From an uncultured Lachnospiraceae bacterium (GTDB lineage: Bacteria; Bacillota_A; Clostridia; Lachnospirales; Lachnospiraceae): 29,022 bases of DNA. Both the position numbers and the translations under genes were made by a program. The DNA is taken from contig CAJUMT010000019.1 of the NCBI GenBank assembly GCA_910587495.1, positions 1 to 29,022 on the forward strand, read 5' to 3'. Below are positions 1 through 6,704 of the stretch, piece after piece. Within the stretch, counting starts at the first letter, position 1. Each line of letters begins with the position of its first letter. The notes under the pieces are model-generated. The model was not told the DNA's origin. It did not search any database and saw only the letters and a program-made list of their open reading frames with translations.

Positions 1-85
1 TTCTGTCGGATAGTAACCGTGAGAAAATATCGTAACTTCTTTCTCCACGGCTTGTTTGTTCAATAACATAAGGAATCGTATTCAT
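1..85 (-). CDS. clpP: ATP-dependent Clp protease proteolytic subunit, N-terminal fragment (runs off the window)
   Basis: Reading the minus strand from the ATG at 85 gives 28 codons before the window edge. They contain the peptide VIEQTSRGERSYD followed by a SRLL stretch, the characteristic N-terminus of ClpP, the serine peptidase that forms the proteolytic chamber with ClpX/ClpC/ClpA ATPases. An AAGGAG ribosome binding site lies 8 bases upstream of the ATG, inside the end of the AraC-type gene. The ATG shares bases with that gene's TGA (ATGA overlap), so the two are probably translated together. The housekeeping clpP usually sits between tig and clpX, so this copy may be a paralogue. The catalytic Ser/His/Asp lie outside the window and cannot be checked. 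Confidence 0.88.
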   Translation of the reverse strand, partial: MNTIPYVIEQTSRGERSYDIFSRLLSDR

Positions 86-498
86 GCAGCAATCTCCTTA
101 ATTTTTGCAATAAATTTGTTGCTGGAGATATAAGAACAGCACATGGAAATTCTGTTTTGTTTTGGCAAAAAGATTCCAATATCCCTGTAAATTTTAGGAG
201 GATATAAATATATTTGTTTAAAAGCAAATGAAAATGATTGTTGTGTATCATATCCGGCTTCATATGCGATTTGGATTATCGGCTTATTTGTTTTTACCAG
301 CTTTTCAGCAGCAACCGTAAGCCTGCGGTTTTGTAAATATTTATACATGGTAATCCCTGTATATTCTGTAAAAATACGATTAAGGTGGAATTTGGAATAA
401 CCAATATTTTTTGATATAGTATCTAAGCTGATTTCTTCCTCTAAATATTTTTCGATATAATCTATGGCTTTTTTTACAGCCTCTTTTTGGCCTTTCAT
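82..498 (-). CDS. Short AraC-family HTH transcriptional regulator
   Basis: This is a 138-residue protein made almost entirely of an AraC/XylS DNA-binding domain. The first helix-turn-helix lies around residues 22-45 (SLDTISKNIGYSKFHLNRIF). The second lies around residues 70-95 (PIIQIAYEAGYDTQQSFSFA), followed by a PPKIYRD end of domain and a tail of about 30 residues with no recognised fold. Many relatives carry a GyrI-like effector domain after the HTH; it is missing here. The start at 498 was chosen over the in-frame ATG at 516 because GGAGG lies 7 bases before 498 and inside the longer version. The gene is preceded by a sigma-A-like promoter and overlaps clpP by ATGA. Its targets are unknown; control of its own operon is the simplest guess. 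Confidence 0.82.
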   Translation of the reverse strand: MKGQKEAVKKAIDYIEKYLEEEISLDTISKNIGYSKFHLNRIFTEYTGITMYKYLQNRRLTVAAEKLVKTNKPIIQIAYEAGYDTQQSFSFAFKQIYLYPPKIYRDIGIFLPKQNRISMCCSYISSNKFIAKIKEIAA

Positions 499-524
499 TT
501 TATATCCTCCTTGCATTCTTATCT

Positions 525-553
525 ATTATAGCAAGTATAAATATACATGTCTT
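525..553 (-). promoter_or_regulatory. Sigma-A promoter for the AraC-clpP pair
   Basis: On the minus strand there is AAGACA (-35), a 17-base gap, then a perfect TATAAT (-10). It sits about 30 bases upstream of the AraC start codon. The -35 matches consensus at 4 of 6 positions, which fits a promoter that may need help from an activator. Confidence 0.6.
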
Positions 554-572
554 AATAAAAAATGCTATTTTG

Positions 573-597
573 GCGCTAAATTTTAAAAATTATGCGC
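573..597. promoter_or_regulatory. Imperfect 25-bp palindrome upstream of the AraC promoter
   Basis: GCGC arms at 573-576 and 594-597 enclose an AT-rich core that is also self-complementary apart from two central-arm mismatches. It lies about 20 bases beyond the -35 of the AraC-clpP promoter. It could be a regulator binding site or a weak terminator-like hairpin. No T-run follows it on the minus strand, so an operator seems slightly more likely. Confidence 0.35.
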
Positions 598-609
598 TTT
601 GATATTAGA

Positions 610-644
610 AATGACGGGTGACAAGCATTGTGCCCGGGGTCATT
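610..644 (-). terminator. Hairpin at the end of the ECF sigma/membrane-protein operon
   Basis: The AATGAC / GTCATT arms, an inner GGG / CCC pairing and an ACAA / TTGT pairing around a TGC loop form a long stem. It begins inside the stop codon of the membrane-protein gene. The tail on the minus strand is only moderately T-rich (TTTCTAATA), so this may be a weak intrinsic terminator or an RNA-stabilising hairpin. Confidence 0.5.
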
Positions 645-1695
645 GTCCGGATTCCAGCGGAAAAGTGACCCGCCAGTTTCCTTCGGTCTCTAGGCCGGAA
701 ATCGTAAAATGTCCGTACAGACTGTAGTCTGACAGTCCTTCGGTAGGAATACAAAACACAATTTCCTGATACCTGATGTCTTTATCTTCATCTGTGTCCC
801 GAAAATCAATGGAATACACACTGTCAAGCCTCTTGCCGTCGGCGTCTGCAAGCCATACATATCCATGGTTGTCATTTTCCAGAGAATTTTCCACTGCCAG
901 CTGTACATGCAGCATATCGTCCACGCATCCGATGGCGGTCAGGCTGATGCCTTCTATGGGAAACTCTTCCATGGGAGCGCCGGGAATCAGGGCGGTCGCG
1001 TTGTCATCTATAGAGCTGTATGTTTCTGAACTGTAGCTTAAGCCGCATGCTTCTACAGGCTGAACTGGGCTGTCCGTGGGAACAGTTGACAGATCTATAG
1101 GGATAAGTATATTATCATACTGTTTTTTATGACTTAAAAATTCTCTGACAGAAAAAGTAATTTTATCTCCGAGGATATTGTGGTTTTTCCGGCCTCCGGG
1201 CATTTTATCAATCGCGATTAGAAAAGAAGCTTTCCCCGTGGCTTCGTCGTAATCTTCAAGGGAACAGGTTCCGATAGCGTCAAAGGGATAGTTGATGGAA
1301 TAACTGTCGTAAAGATCTGTTGTTTCATCGATGCGGTCGCCGGTCAGGTCTTCCATGGTAATATAGATCTGGGCGGAATTTTCATAGATGCAGGCTGATT
1401 CGACTTCCATGCGGATGCCCTGATCTTCACAGGCGCGCTGTACAGGCATAAAATGCTGGGCAGCCTGGGGCGAAAGCGCATACATAAGCCGGTAGACCGG
1501 ATCTATATGGGCGGCCAGCACAGGGAGAGAAAAGTACATGATCGCGCAGAGGATACATGCGGCTGCAGCGGTGCGCCGGATGGAAGATGTGTGTTTTTTC
1601 CTGCGCGCTGCCGCCAGGGAAACCGTATATTCTATCAGTGTATTTTCAGGGTAAATCAGTTCATTTAACTGTCTGTAGACTTCTTTAAAATTCAT
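640..1695 (-). CDS. Membrane-anchored partner of an ECF sigma factor (DUF4179-like, probable anti-sigma factor)
   Basis: The protein has 351 residues in three parts. A short cytoplasmic N-terminus (about 1-40) ends in a basic patch, a single membrane segment lies at about 42-62, and a long extracytoplasmic region follows. This layout matches the DUF4179-type proteins found next to ECF sigma factors in Clostridia, where they are thought to hold the sigma factor at the membrane. The start at 1695 is preferred to 1701 because AGGAG lies 7 bases before it and only 1 base before the other. The gene overlaps the end of the sigma gene by 11 bases, which supports coupled expression. No catalytic motif is visible and the signal sensed is unknown. 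Anti-sigma activity is inferred from layout and neighbour. Confidence 0.7.
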   Translation of the reverse strand: MNFKEVYRQLNELIYPENTLIEYTVSLAAARRKKHTSSIRRTAAAACILCAIMYFSLPVLAAHIDPVYRLMYALSPQAAQHFMPVQRACEDQGIRMEVESACIYENSAQIYITMEDLTGDRIDETTDLYDSYSINYPFDAIGTCSLEDYDEATGKASFLIAIDKMPGGRKNHNILGDKITFSVREFLSHKKQYDNILIPIDLSTVPTDSPVQPVEACGLSYSSETYSSIDDNATALIPGAPMEEFPIEGISLTAIGCVDDMLHVQLAVENSLENDNHGYVWLADADGKRLDSVYSIDFRDTDEDKDIRYQEIVFCIPTEGLSDYSLYGHFTISGLETEGNWRVTFPLESGQ

Positions 1696-2155
1696 AAGCA
1701 TACTCCTTTAATATTTCTTTTAATATTTGCCGTCCGCGGGTGAGCTGGGTGCGTATGGTGGACTTTTTTCGGTTCAGTATTCGGCTGATTTCCTCCGTAG
1801 ACAGATCTTCATAGTAAAAAAGATGAATGACTTCCCGGTAATTTGGCGGAAGTTTTTTTAAGGCGTGGGACAAGTCTATTGTTTCGCGGGTTTCTAGTAT
1901 TAAGTCGTCTTCCGTCAGTTCCATGTATCTTTTCCATGGAGAACGCCACAGGCTGTTGGCGCAGTTAACAGTTACACGGATGAACCACGCTTTGGCATGG
2001 GTTTCGTTTTCCAGATTCGGATGTTTTTTGAGATACCGCAAAAAGACTTCCTGGTAGATCTCGTCCGCGTCCTGCCGGCTGCCTGCACGGGCATAGGCAA
2101 GGCGGTAGACCAGACCGGAATACTGCCGTATGACAGATTCATCGTTACTTTGCAT
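1685..2155 (-). CDS. ECF-type RNA polymerase sigma factor
   Basis: This 156-residue protein has region 2 in its N-terminal half, with QDADEIYQEVFLRYLKK as the region 2.2-like helix. Region 4 is in its C-terminal half, where LPPNYREVIHLFYYEDLSTE and ISRILNRKKSTIRTQLTRGR form the -35-binding helix-turn-helix. The start at 2155 is set by AGGAGG 8 bases upstream; the longer reading frame upstream of it crosses the lacI terminator and is not coding. It directs RNA polymerase to a small regulon. Such factors are often autoregulated, but no clear -35/-10 was found in the roughly 55 bases between the terminator and the start. It is co-transcribed with the membrane partner that begins inside its 3' end. 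Confidence 0.88.
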   Translation of the reverse strand: MQSNDESVIRQYSGLVYRLAYARAGSRQDADEIYQEVFLRYLKKHPNLENETHAKAWFIRVTVNCANSLWRSPWKRYMELTEDDLILETRETIDLSHALKKLPPNYREVIHLFYYEDLSTEEISRILNRKKSTIRTQLTRGRQILKEILKEYAYEF

Positions 2156-2210
2156 GGCTAAATCCTCCTTTACTAAGAATACCCGTGAAGGCAGGAAAAA
2201 GCTACAATAA

Positions 2211-2254
2211 AATAAGGCTGCTCTGTACCATATAAGGTGCAGTGCAGCCTTATT
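2211..2254 (-). terminator. Rho-independent terminator after the LacI-family gene
   Basis: Perfect 11-bp arms AATAAGGCTGC (2211-2221) and GCAGCCTTATT (2244-2254) enclose a loop with a further short GTACC/GGTGC-type pairing. On the minus strand the stem is followed by TTTTATTG. The stem starts 10 bases after the repressor stop codon. Confidence 0.8.
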
Positions 2255-2264
2255 ACATCGGCGC

Positions 2265-3293
2265 TTAGTCGGGTAAATACTGCTGGCAGCTTCCACGCAC
2301 GATGATGGAGTGGGGAACGATGATCTTCGTGGCCATCAGGTTGGGATTCTCAATATGGTTAATCAGCTGCGAGGCCGCTTCAATTCCCAGCTGGAAAGAG
2401 TTAATGTCGATGGACGTAAGCTGCGGCGAAGTGATACGCGCAAACAGAGAGTTATTAAAAGATATAATAGACAGATCGTCAGGAACTAAAAGCCCCTGCT
2501 GCACACAGACCCTTTTTAGGGCAACAGCCAGAATGTCGTCGCTGGCTACCACTGCCGTAGGACGGTCCGGTCTCTTTAACAGGGCGTGAAAGGGTTCGTT
2601 GTTGTCTAAAGATACCTGATCTACTTCAATACAGTATTCCGGAATCAGAGGCAGATCATGCATCGCCAGCGCCGTCTGATAGCCTGCTTTTCGTTCAGCC
2701 GAGAAAAGCATCGTATATTCGCTGCCTACATAGGCGATCTTACGATGTCCTAATTCATACAAATATTCTGTGGCCTCCTGTCCTGCCAGCAGATTGTCGT
2801 TATCAATATAAATGGTTTGATTGGCGTACTGCTTTGCTTTGCCAATCAACACATAGAGCAGGCCTTCACTGTACAGATAATCAATCACAGGATCATTTTC
2901 CCTGGAATACAAAAGGATAAAACCGCCGGCGTGATCGTCTTTTGCCAGTGTACGGACGGCATGAAGGATTTCTTCATCGTCCTGTCCGGTCACAATGGTG
3001 CTGACATATTCGCGCCCGTTGCAGAACTGACTGATACCTCGAATCGTTTCCAGATAAAAGGCGTTTTCATAGACATCTCTGGAGGAGGGCGGAAGAATAA
3101 TGCCGATCAGCTGGGATGTCTGCGGGACAAAAGGCGAGGGTGTGATATTCGGTTCATAGCCAAGCTGCGCCATGGCGCGCCGGACTTTTTCTTTCGTTTC
3201 CCGGCTGATAGAAGGATGATTTTTACAAGTGCGGGATACTGTGGAAGGGGATACACCCGCAAGGGCGGAGACATCTCGGATTGAGACTGCCAT
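2265..3293 (-). CDS. LacI/GalR-family transcriptional repressor, probable MalR-type regulator of the adjacent PTS operon
   Basis: The protein has 342 residues, the usual family length. Residues 3-25 (SIRDVSALAGVSPSTVSR) form the LacI helix-turn-helix, followed by the hinge region ending in LGYEPN. The rest is a periplasmic-binding-protein-like effector domain with typical landmarks, such as YLYELGHRKIAYVG in the middle and a VVASDDILAVALKR segment. It is transcribed away from the PTS-EEP-malQ operon and shares its upstream region, the classic arrangement for a sugar-responsive repressor. The start at 3293 has a GAAAGGAG-type site just upstream. Maltose or a maltodextrin is the likely inducer, because the operon ends in malQ. 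That is inference; glucose or trehalose-like sugars cannot be excluded. Confidence 0.88.
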   Translation of the reverse strand: MAVSIRDVSALAGVSPSTVSRTCKNHPSISRETKEKVRRAMAQLGYEPNITPSPFVPQTSQLIGIILPPSSRDVYENAFYLETIRGISQFCNGREYVSTIVTGQDDEEILHAVRTLAKDDHAGGFILLYSRENDPVIDYLYSEGLLYVLIGKAKQYANQTIYIDNDNLLAGQEATEYLYELGHRKIAYVGSEYTMLFSAERKAGYQTALAMHDLPLIPEYCIEVDQVSLDNNEPFHALLKRPDRPTAVVASDDILAVALKRVCVQQGLLVPDDLSIISFNNSLFARITSPQLTSIDINSFQLGIEAASQLINHIENPNLMATKIIVPHSIIVRGSCQQYLPD

Positions 3294-3339
3294 AGAAAAG
3301 GCTCCTTTCAGGTTTGTTGCTTGGTTTGCCTGCCATTTT

Positions 3340-3363
3340 ATTATACTATCTCAAACGTGCAAA
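3340..3363 (-). promoter_or_regulatory. Promoter -10 and possible auto-operator of the LacI-family gene
   Basis: On the minus strand a perfect TATAAT lies at 3345-3340 with no good -35 (TTCCAT at 17 bases). Just upstream, at 3352-3363, is the near-palindrome CAAACGTGCAAA. It resembles a LacI/GalR-family or catabolite-response-type half-site pair with a central CG. Its position between -10 and -35 would suit autorepression or carbon-catabolite control. Confidence 0.5.
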
Positions 3364-3404
3364 TGGAATCTGTTTTCCGGTTTTTAAGCATTTTTGACAA
3401 ATTA

Positions 3405-3565
3405 TGTATGCAAAAATCGTGCAATATAACGAAAAAAGGGAAAAATCAAGGAAATACTTGTAATTTTTATGCAAAAGTATTATATTTATGTTGCATAGAA
3501 ATTGCGCAATATAATGCAAATAAAATGCGGAGTATGTTTTTCTTGTTGCATAAACATGCGCAATG
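3405..3565 (+). promoter_or_regulatory. PTS-operon promoter with a cluster of repeated operator-like sites
   Basis: The 314-base gap between the repressor and the PTS gene holds three related sites. Two near-copies of TTGCATA(G/A)AA(A/C)-TGCGCAA lie at 3491-3509 and 3546-3563. A third, more diverged copy at 3407-3428 shares the right half AAAAATCGTGCAATATAA. A promoter candidate is TTGTAA at 3458-3463, 17 bases, then TATATT at 3481-3486. A perfect TATAAT at 3510-3515 is an alternative -10. Either way the second and third sites would fall at or just after the transcription start, where a repressor blocks initiation. The divergent LacI-family protein is the obvious candidate binder. Confidence 0.6.
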
Positions 3566-3607
3566 GAAAGTGAATCGTGAAATAAAAAAGAAATGGAGGA
3601 TTACAAC

Positions 3608-5791
3608 ATGAGTAATACGAAGAAAAGCGATTCTGGTATTTTGATCAAGGCTCCTGTATCAGGGCAGACTGTTGCACTGGATCAGGTTCCTGATCCGGTG
3701 TTTTCAGGAAAAGCTTTGGGAGACGGCATTGCAATTGTTCCGGTGGATGGGAAAATATACAGTCCTGTCAACGGGGAGATTGCAACTGTTGCGGCAACAA
3801 AGCATGCATATGGATTCAGTTCAGAGGATGGGCTGGATATACTTGTCCATGTGGGTTTGGAAACAGTGGCGTTAGACGGGGAAGGTTTTACAGTCCATGT
3901 AAATGAGGGAGACAAAGTAAAAGCAGGAGATCTGATCGCAGAGGTAGATCTTGCGTTTTTAGCGAAGAAGGAAATCAATCCCATCACGCCGGTATTAATA
4001 TGCGGCGGCATGGATGATATGCAGATGCAGACGGCTTCAGGGAACGTATCTGCAGGAAAAGACGCGGCGATTACTTTGGTTGCAAAAGAAGCCGTATCTG
4101 AAAAAGCGGCAGATACGCTTGCAGAGACACCGAAAAAGAAGGGTATCGGGATTAACTTTGACCTGCTTCAGAAGTTGGGGAAAGTGCTGATGACCGTCAT
4201 TGCAGTTATGCCTGCGGCAGGTCTGATGCTCAGCGTAGGCAAGCTGGTGCAGATGGCAGGCGCGGATCTTCCCATGGTTCTGACCATAGGAAGCACTATG
4301 GAAAATATCGGATGGGCGATCATTAACAACTTACATATTTTGTTTGCGGCAGCGATCGGCGGTTCCTGGGCAAAGGAACGAGCAGGCGGCGCGTTTGCGG
4401 CGATTATTTCATTTATTCTGATCAACTGTATCACAGGCGCGGCGTTCGGTGTTACTAGCGCCATGTTGAATGAAGAAGGTGCGGTAGTCACTTCTTTATT
4501 CGGCCAGGAGATGCTGGTAGAAAACTATTTTACATCCGTTTTGGGTGCCCCTGCTTTGAATATGGGTGTATTTGTGGGAATTATTGCTGGATTTGTAGGC
4601 GGTGTGGTGTATAATAAGTACTATAACTTCCGCAAACTTCCGGACGCGCTTTCTTTCTTTAATGGAAAACGCTTCGTGCCTATGGCAGTTATTGCTTATT
4701 CAGTAGTGATTTCTCTGGTGATGGCGGTAATATGGCCGGTGGTTCAGACCGGTATCAATATGTTCGGCGTGTGGATTGCCAATTCTTCTTCCACCTCCCC
4801 GATCCTGGCGCCTTTTATCTATGGTACGCTGGAACGTCTGCTCTTGCCGTTTGGACTGCACCATATGCTGACCATACCGATGAACTATACTTCCTTTGGC
4901 GGGACTTATCTGATCCAGACCGGTATCAACGCAGGTTCCGAAGTGTTCGGGCAGGATCCTCTGTGGCTTGCATGGGTGACAGACCTGATTAACTTTAAAG
5001 ACGCAGGTGATCTTGCTTCTTACCAGAATCTGATGACAACCGTTACTCCGGCGCGTTTTAAAGTGGGTCAGATGATCGGAGCGACAGGACTTCTGATGGG
5101 AATTGCTCTGGCCATGTATCGTCGTGTGGATGAGGATAAGAAGAAAAACTATCGTTCTATGTTCTTTTCTACAGTGCTGGCAGTATTTTTGACCGGCGTT
5201 ACAGAGCCGCTGGAATTTATGTTTATGTTCTGTGCATTACCGCTGTATGTGGCTTATGCGCTTCTTCAGGGCTGTGCGTTTGCTATGGCAGGCGTGATAG
5301 ACTTAAGGCTTCATTCTTTTGGAAACCTGGAGTTTCTGACTCGCGTGCCTATGTCTTTGAAAGCAGGGCTTGGAGCGGATATTATTCACTTTGTGATTTG
5401 CTGCGTGGCATTTTTTGCGGTTGGTTATGCGGTAGCCTACTTTATGATCGGGAAGTTTAAGTTTGCAACACCCGGACGTCTGGGCAATTATACGGACGAG
5501 AATGAAGACGAAGGCGGCGCATCCGCTTCCGGCGGTTCTTCGGGCGGAAACGGAAATGGCGGCCAGCCTGAGCGGATTATCGCGCTTTTGGGAGGACGTG
5601 AGAATATTACTCTTGTGGACGCCTGTATGACCCGCCTGCGCGTGACGGTTAAAGATCCGGAGAAAGTAGCGGACGCGGCTGCCTGGAAAGCGGAAGGCGC
5701 GCTGGGGCTGGTAAGAAAAGATAATGGAATCCAGGCGATCTATGGTCCCAAAGCGGATGTTTTAAAATCAGATATCAATGATATTCTATAA
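3608..5791 (+). CDS. Glucose/maltose-family PTS permease, fused IIA-IIC-IIB
   Basis: This 727-residue membrane permease imports and phosphorylates a sugar using phosphate from HPr. The IIA domain (about 10-140) carries the two IIA-Glc histidines, H66 in ATKHAYG and H81 in ILVHVG, 15 residues apart as in Crr. The IIC domain (about 175-620) has some ten hydrophobic segments and a GTLERLLLPFGLHHML sugar-site loop. A Gly/Ser/Asn-rich linker (about 630-653) leads to the IIB domain, whose phospho-cysteine is C673 in DACMTRLRV. The start at 3608 is chosen because GGAGG lies just before it and the upstream ATG at 3593 overlaps that site. It is the first gene of an operon with the EEP gene (18 bases on) and malQ. 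Maltose is the likely substrate, judged from malQ; glucose is the alternative. Confidence 0.92.
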   Translation: MSNTKKSDSGILIKAPVSGQTVALDQVPDPVFSGKALGDGIAIVPVDGKIYSPVNGEIATVAATKHAYGFSSEDGLDILVHVGLETVALDGEGFTVHVNEGDKVKAGDLIAEVDLAFLAKKEINPITPVLICGGMDDMQMQTASGNVSAGKDAAITLVAKEAVSEKAADTLAETPKKKGIGINFDLLQKLGKVLMTVIAVMPAAGLMLSVGKLVQMAGADLPMVLTIGSTMENIGWAIINNLHILFAAAIGGSWAKERAGGAFAAIISFILINCITGAAFGVTSAMLNEEGAVVTSLFGQEMLVENYFTSVLGAPALNMGVFVGIIAGFVGGVVYNKYYNFRKLPDALSFFNGKRFVPMAVIAYSVVISLVMAVIWPVVQTGINMFGVWIANSSSTSPILAPFIYGTLERLLLPFGLHHMLTIPMNYTSFGGTYLIQTGINAGSEVFGQDPLWLAWVTDLINFKDAGDLASYQNLMTTVTPARFKVGQMIGATGLLMGIALAMYRRVDEDKKKNYRSMFFSTVLAVFLTGVTEPLEFMFMFCALPLYVAYALLQGCAFAMAGVIDLRLHSFGNLEFLTRVPMSLKAGLGADIIHFVICCVAFFAVGYAVAYFMIGKFKFATPGRLGNYTDENEDEGGASASGGSSGGNGNGGQPERIIALLGGRENITLVDACMTRLRVTVKDPEKVADAAAWKAEGALGLVRKDNGIQAIYGPKADVLKSDINDIL

Positions 5792-5809
5792 AGAAAGGAA
5801 GTAGATGTT

Positions 5810-6682
5810 ACGAAACTTCTGACATTGAATACACATAGTCTGCAAGAGGCGGATTACAGCCAGAAACTTTCATGGTTTATTGATGAAATTGTGAAAGAAA
5901 AGCCGGATATTCTCGCTTTGCAGGAGGTCAGCCAATCTGTCGATGCGCCTCCTGTAAACGGGGCGCTTCTAAAAGGACTGTTTGTCTGCCAGGGGCAGGA
6001 ACCAGTCATCCGGGAGGACAATCATGCGCTTCAGGTGGCGGCAGGACTTGAGAAAGCAGGCGTGAGCTGCTCATGGTTCTGGCAGCCGATCAAGATCGGA
6101 TACGGCAAATATGACGAAGGAATGGCTTTATTTTGTCTAAACCAGGAGATCAGGGAAGCGGAGACTTTTTTTATCAGCGGCTGCACGGCTTATGAAAACT
6201 GGAAGACAAGAAAAGTGCTGGGTATCCGGACCAGCAAATATGACGACTGGTTTTATACAATCCATATGGGCTGGTGGCAGGATGAAGAAGAGCCTTTTAA
6301 AACCCAGTGGGAGCGGCTGGAACAACGGCTTGTGGCCAGAAAAAGGGAGTCAAAAGTATGGCTTTTGGGAGATTTTAACAGTCCTTCCGGGATCGCGGGT
6401 CAGGGATACGACTGCGTCTGCGCTTCCGGATGGAAAGATACTTACGAGCTGGCCCAGGAGCGTGACAGCGGCGCTACTGTGGAAGGCGTGATTGACGGAT
6501 GGGAGGGCCGGAAGGGAAGTCAGGTGCCGGGACTTGGCATGCGAATTGATTATATTTGGTGCAGCGTGTCTGCGTCTGTACAAGATTTCCGGGTGGTTTT
6601 TAACGGAATCAACGGCCCGAAAGTATCCGATCACTTTGGAGTCCTTGTGACAATCCAGGATGAAAGACAAAAGTCCGATTAA
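5810..6682 (+). CDS. Endonuclease/exonuclease/phosphatase-fold protein in the PTS-malQ operon (apparent ACG start)
   Basis: The protein has about 290 residues of the EEP (DNase I-like, Mg-dependent phosphoesterase) fold. Motifs in order are LNTHS near the N-terminus (metal-site Asn), LALQEV (metal-site Glu, about E39), LLGDFNSP (about two-thirds along), MRIDYIW and the terminal SDHFGV with the catalytic Asp-His. The family begins with a KLLTLNTHS-like strand. Here the matching codons are ACG-AAA-CTT-CTG-ACA, with ACG at 5810, exactly 8 bases after AGGAAG. The first ordinary alternative, TTG at 5825, would lose that first strand and has no ribosome binding site. The ATG at 5805 is out of frame and stops after five codons. 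In such sugar operons the substrate is unknown; a role on phosphorylated sugar or nucleotide is guesswork. Confidence 0.8.
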   Translation, partial: TKLLTLNTHSLQEADYSQKLSWFIDEIVKEKPDILALQEVSQSVDAPPVNGALLKGLFVCQGQEPVIREDNHALQVAAGLEKAGVSCSWFWQPIKIGYGKYDEGMALFCLNQEIREAETFFISGCTAYENWKTRKVLGIRTSKYDDWFYTIHMGWWQDEEEPFKTQWERLEQRLVARKRESKVWLLGDFNSPSGIAGQGYDCVCASGWKDTYELAQERDSGATVEGVIDGWEGRKGSQVPGLGMRIDYIWCSVSASVQDFRVVFNGINGPKVSDHFGVLVTIQDERQKSD

Positions 6683-6704
6683 AAAATTTAGGAGATATGA
6701 AATT

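Noticed and set aside
4168..4491. Long open frames opposite the PTS, malQ and radical SAM genes
   Set aside because: They are antisense shadows of well-supported genes, with no ribosome binding sites or protein motifs of their own.
5805..5822. Five-codon minigene starting at ATG 5805, as a regulatory leader peptide
   Set aside because: It sits only 3 bases from the ribosome binding site, too close for good initiation. It more likely arises by chance next to the ACG start.
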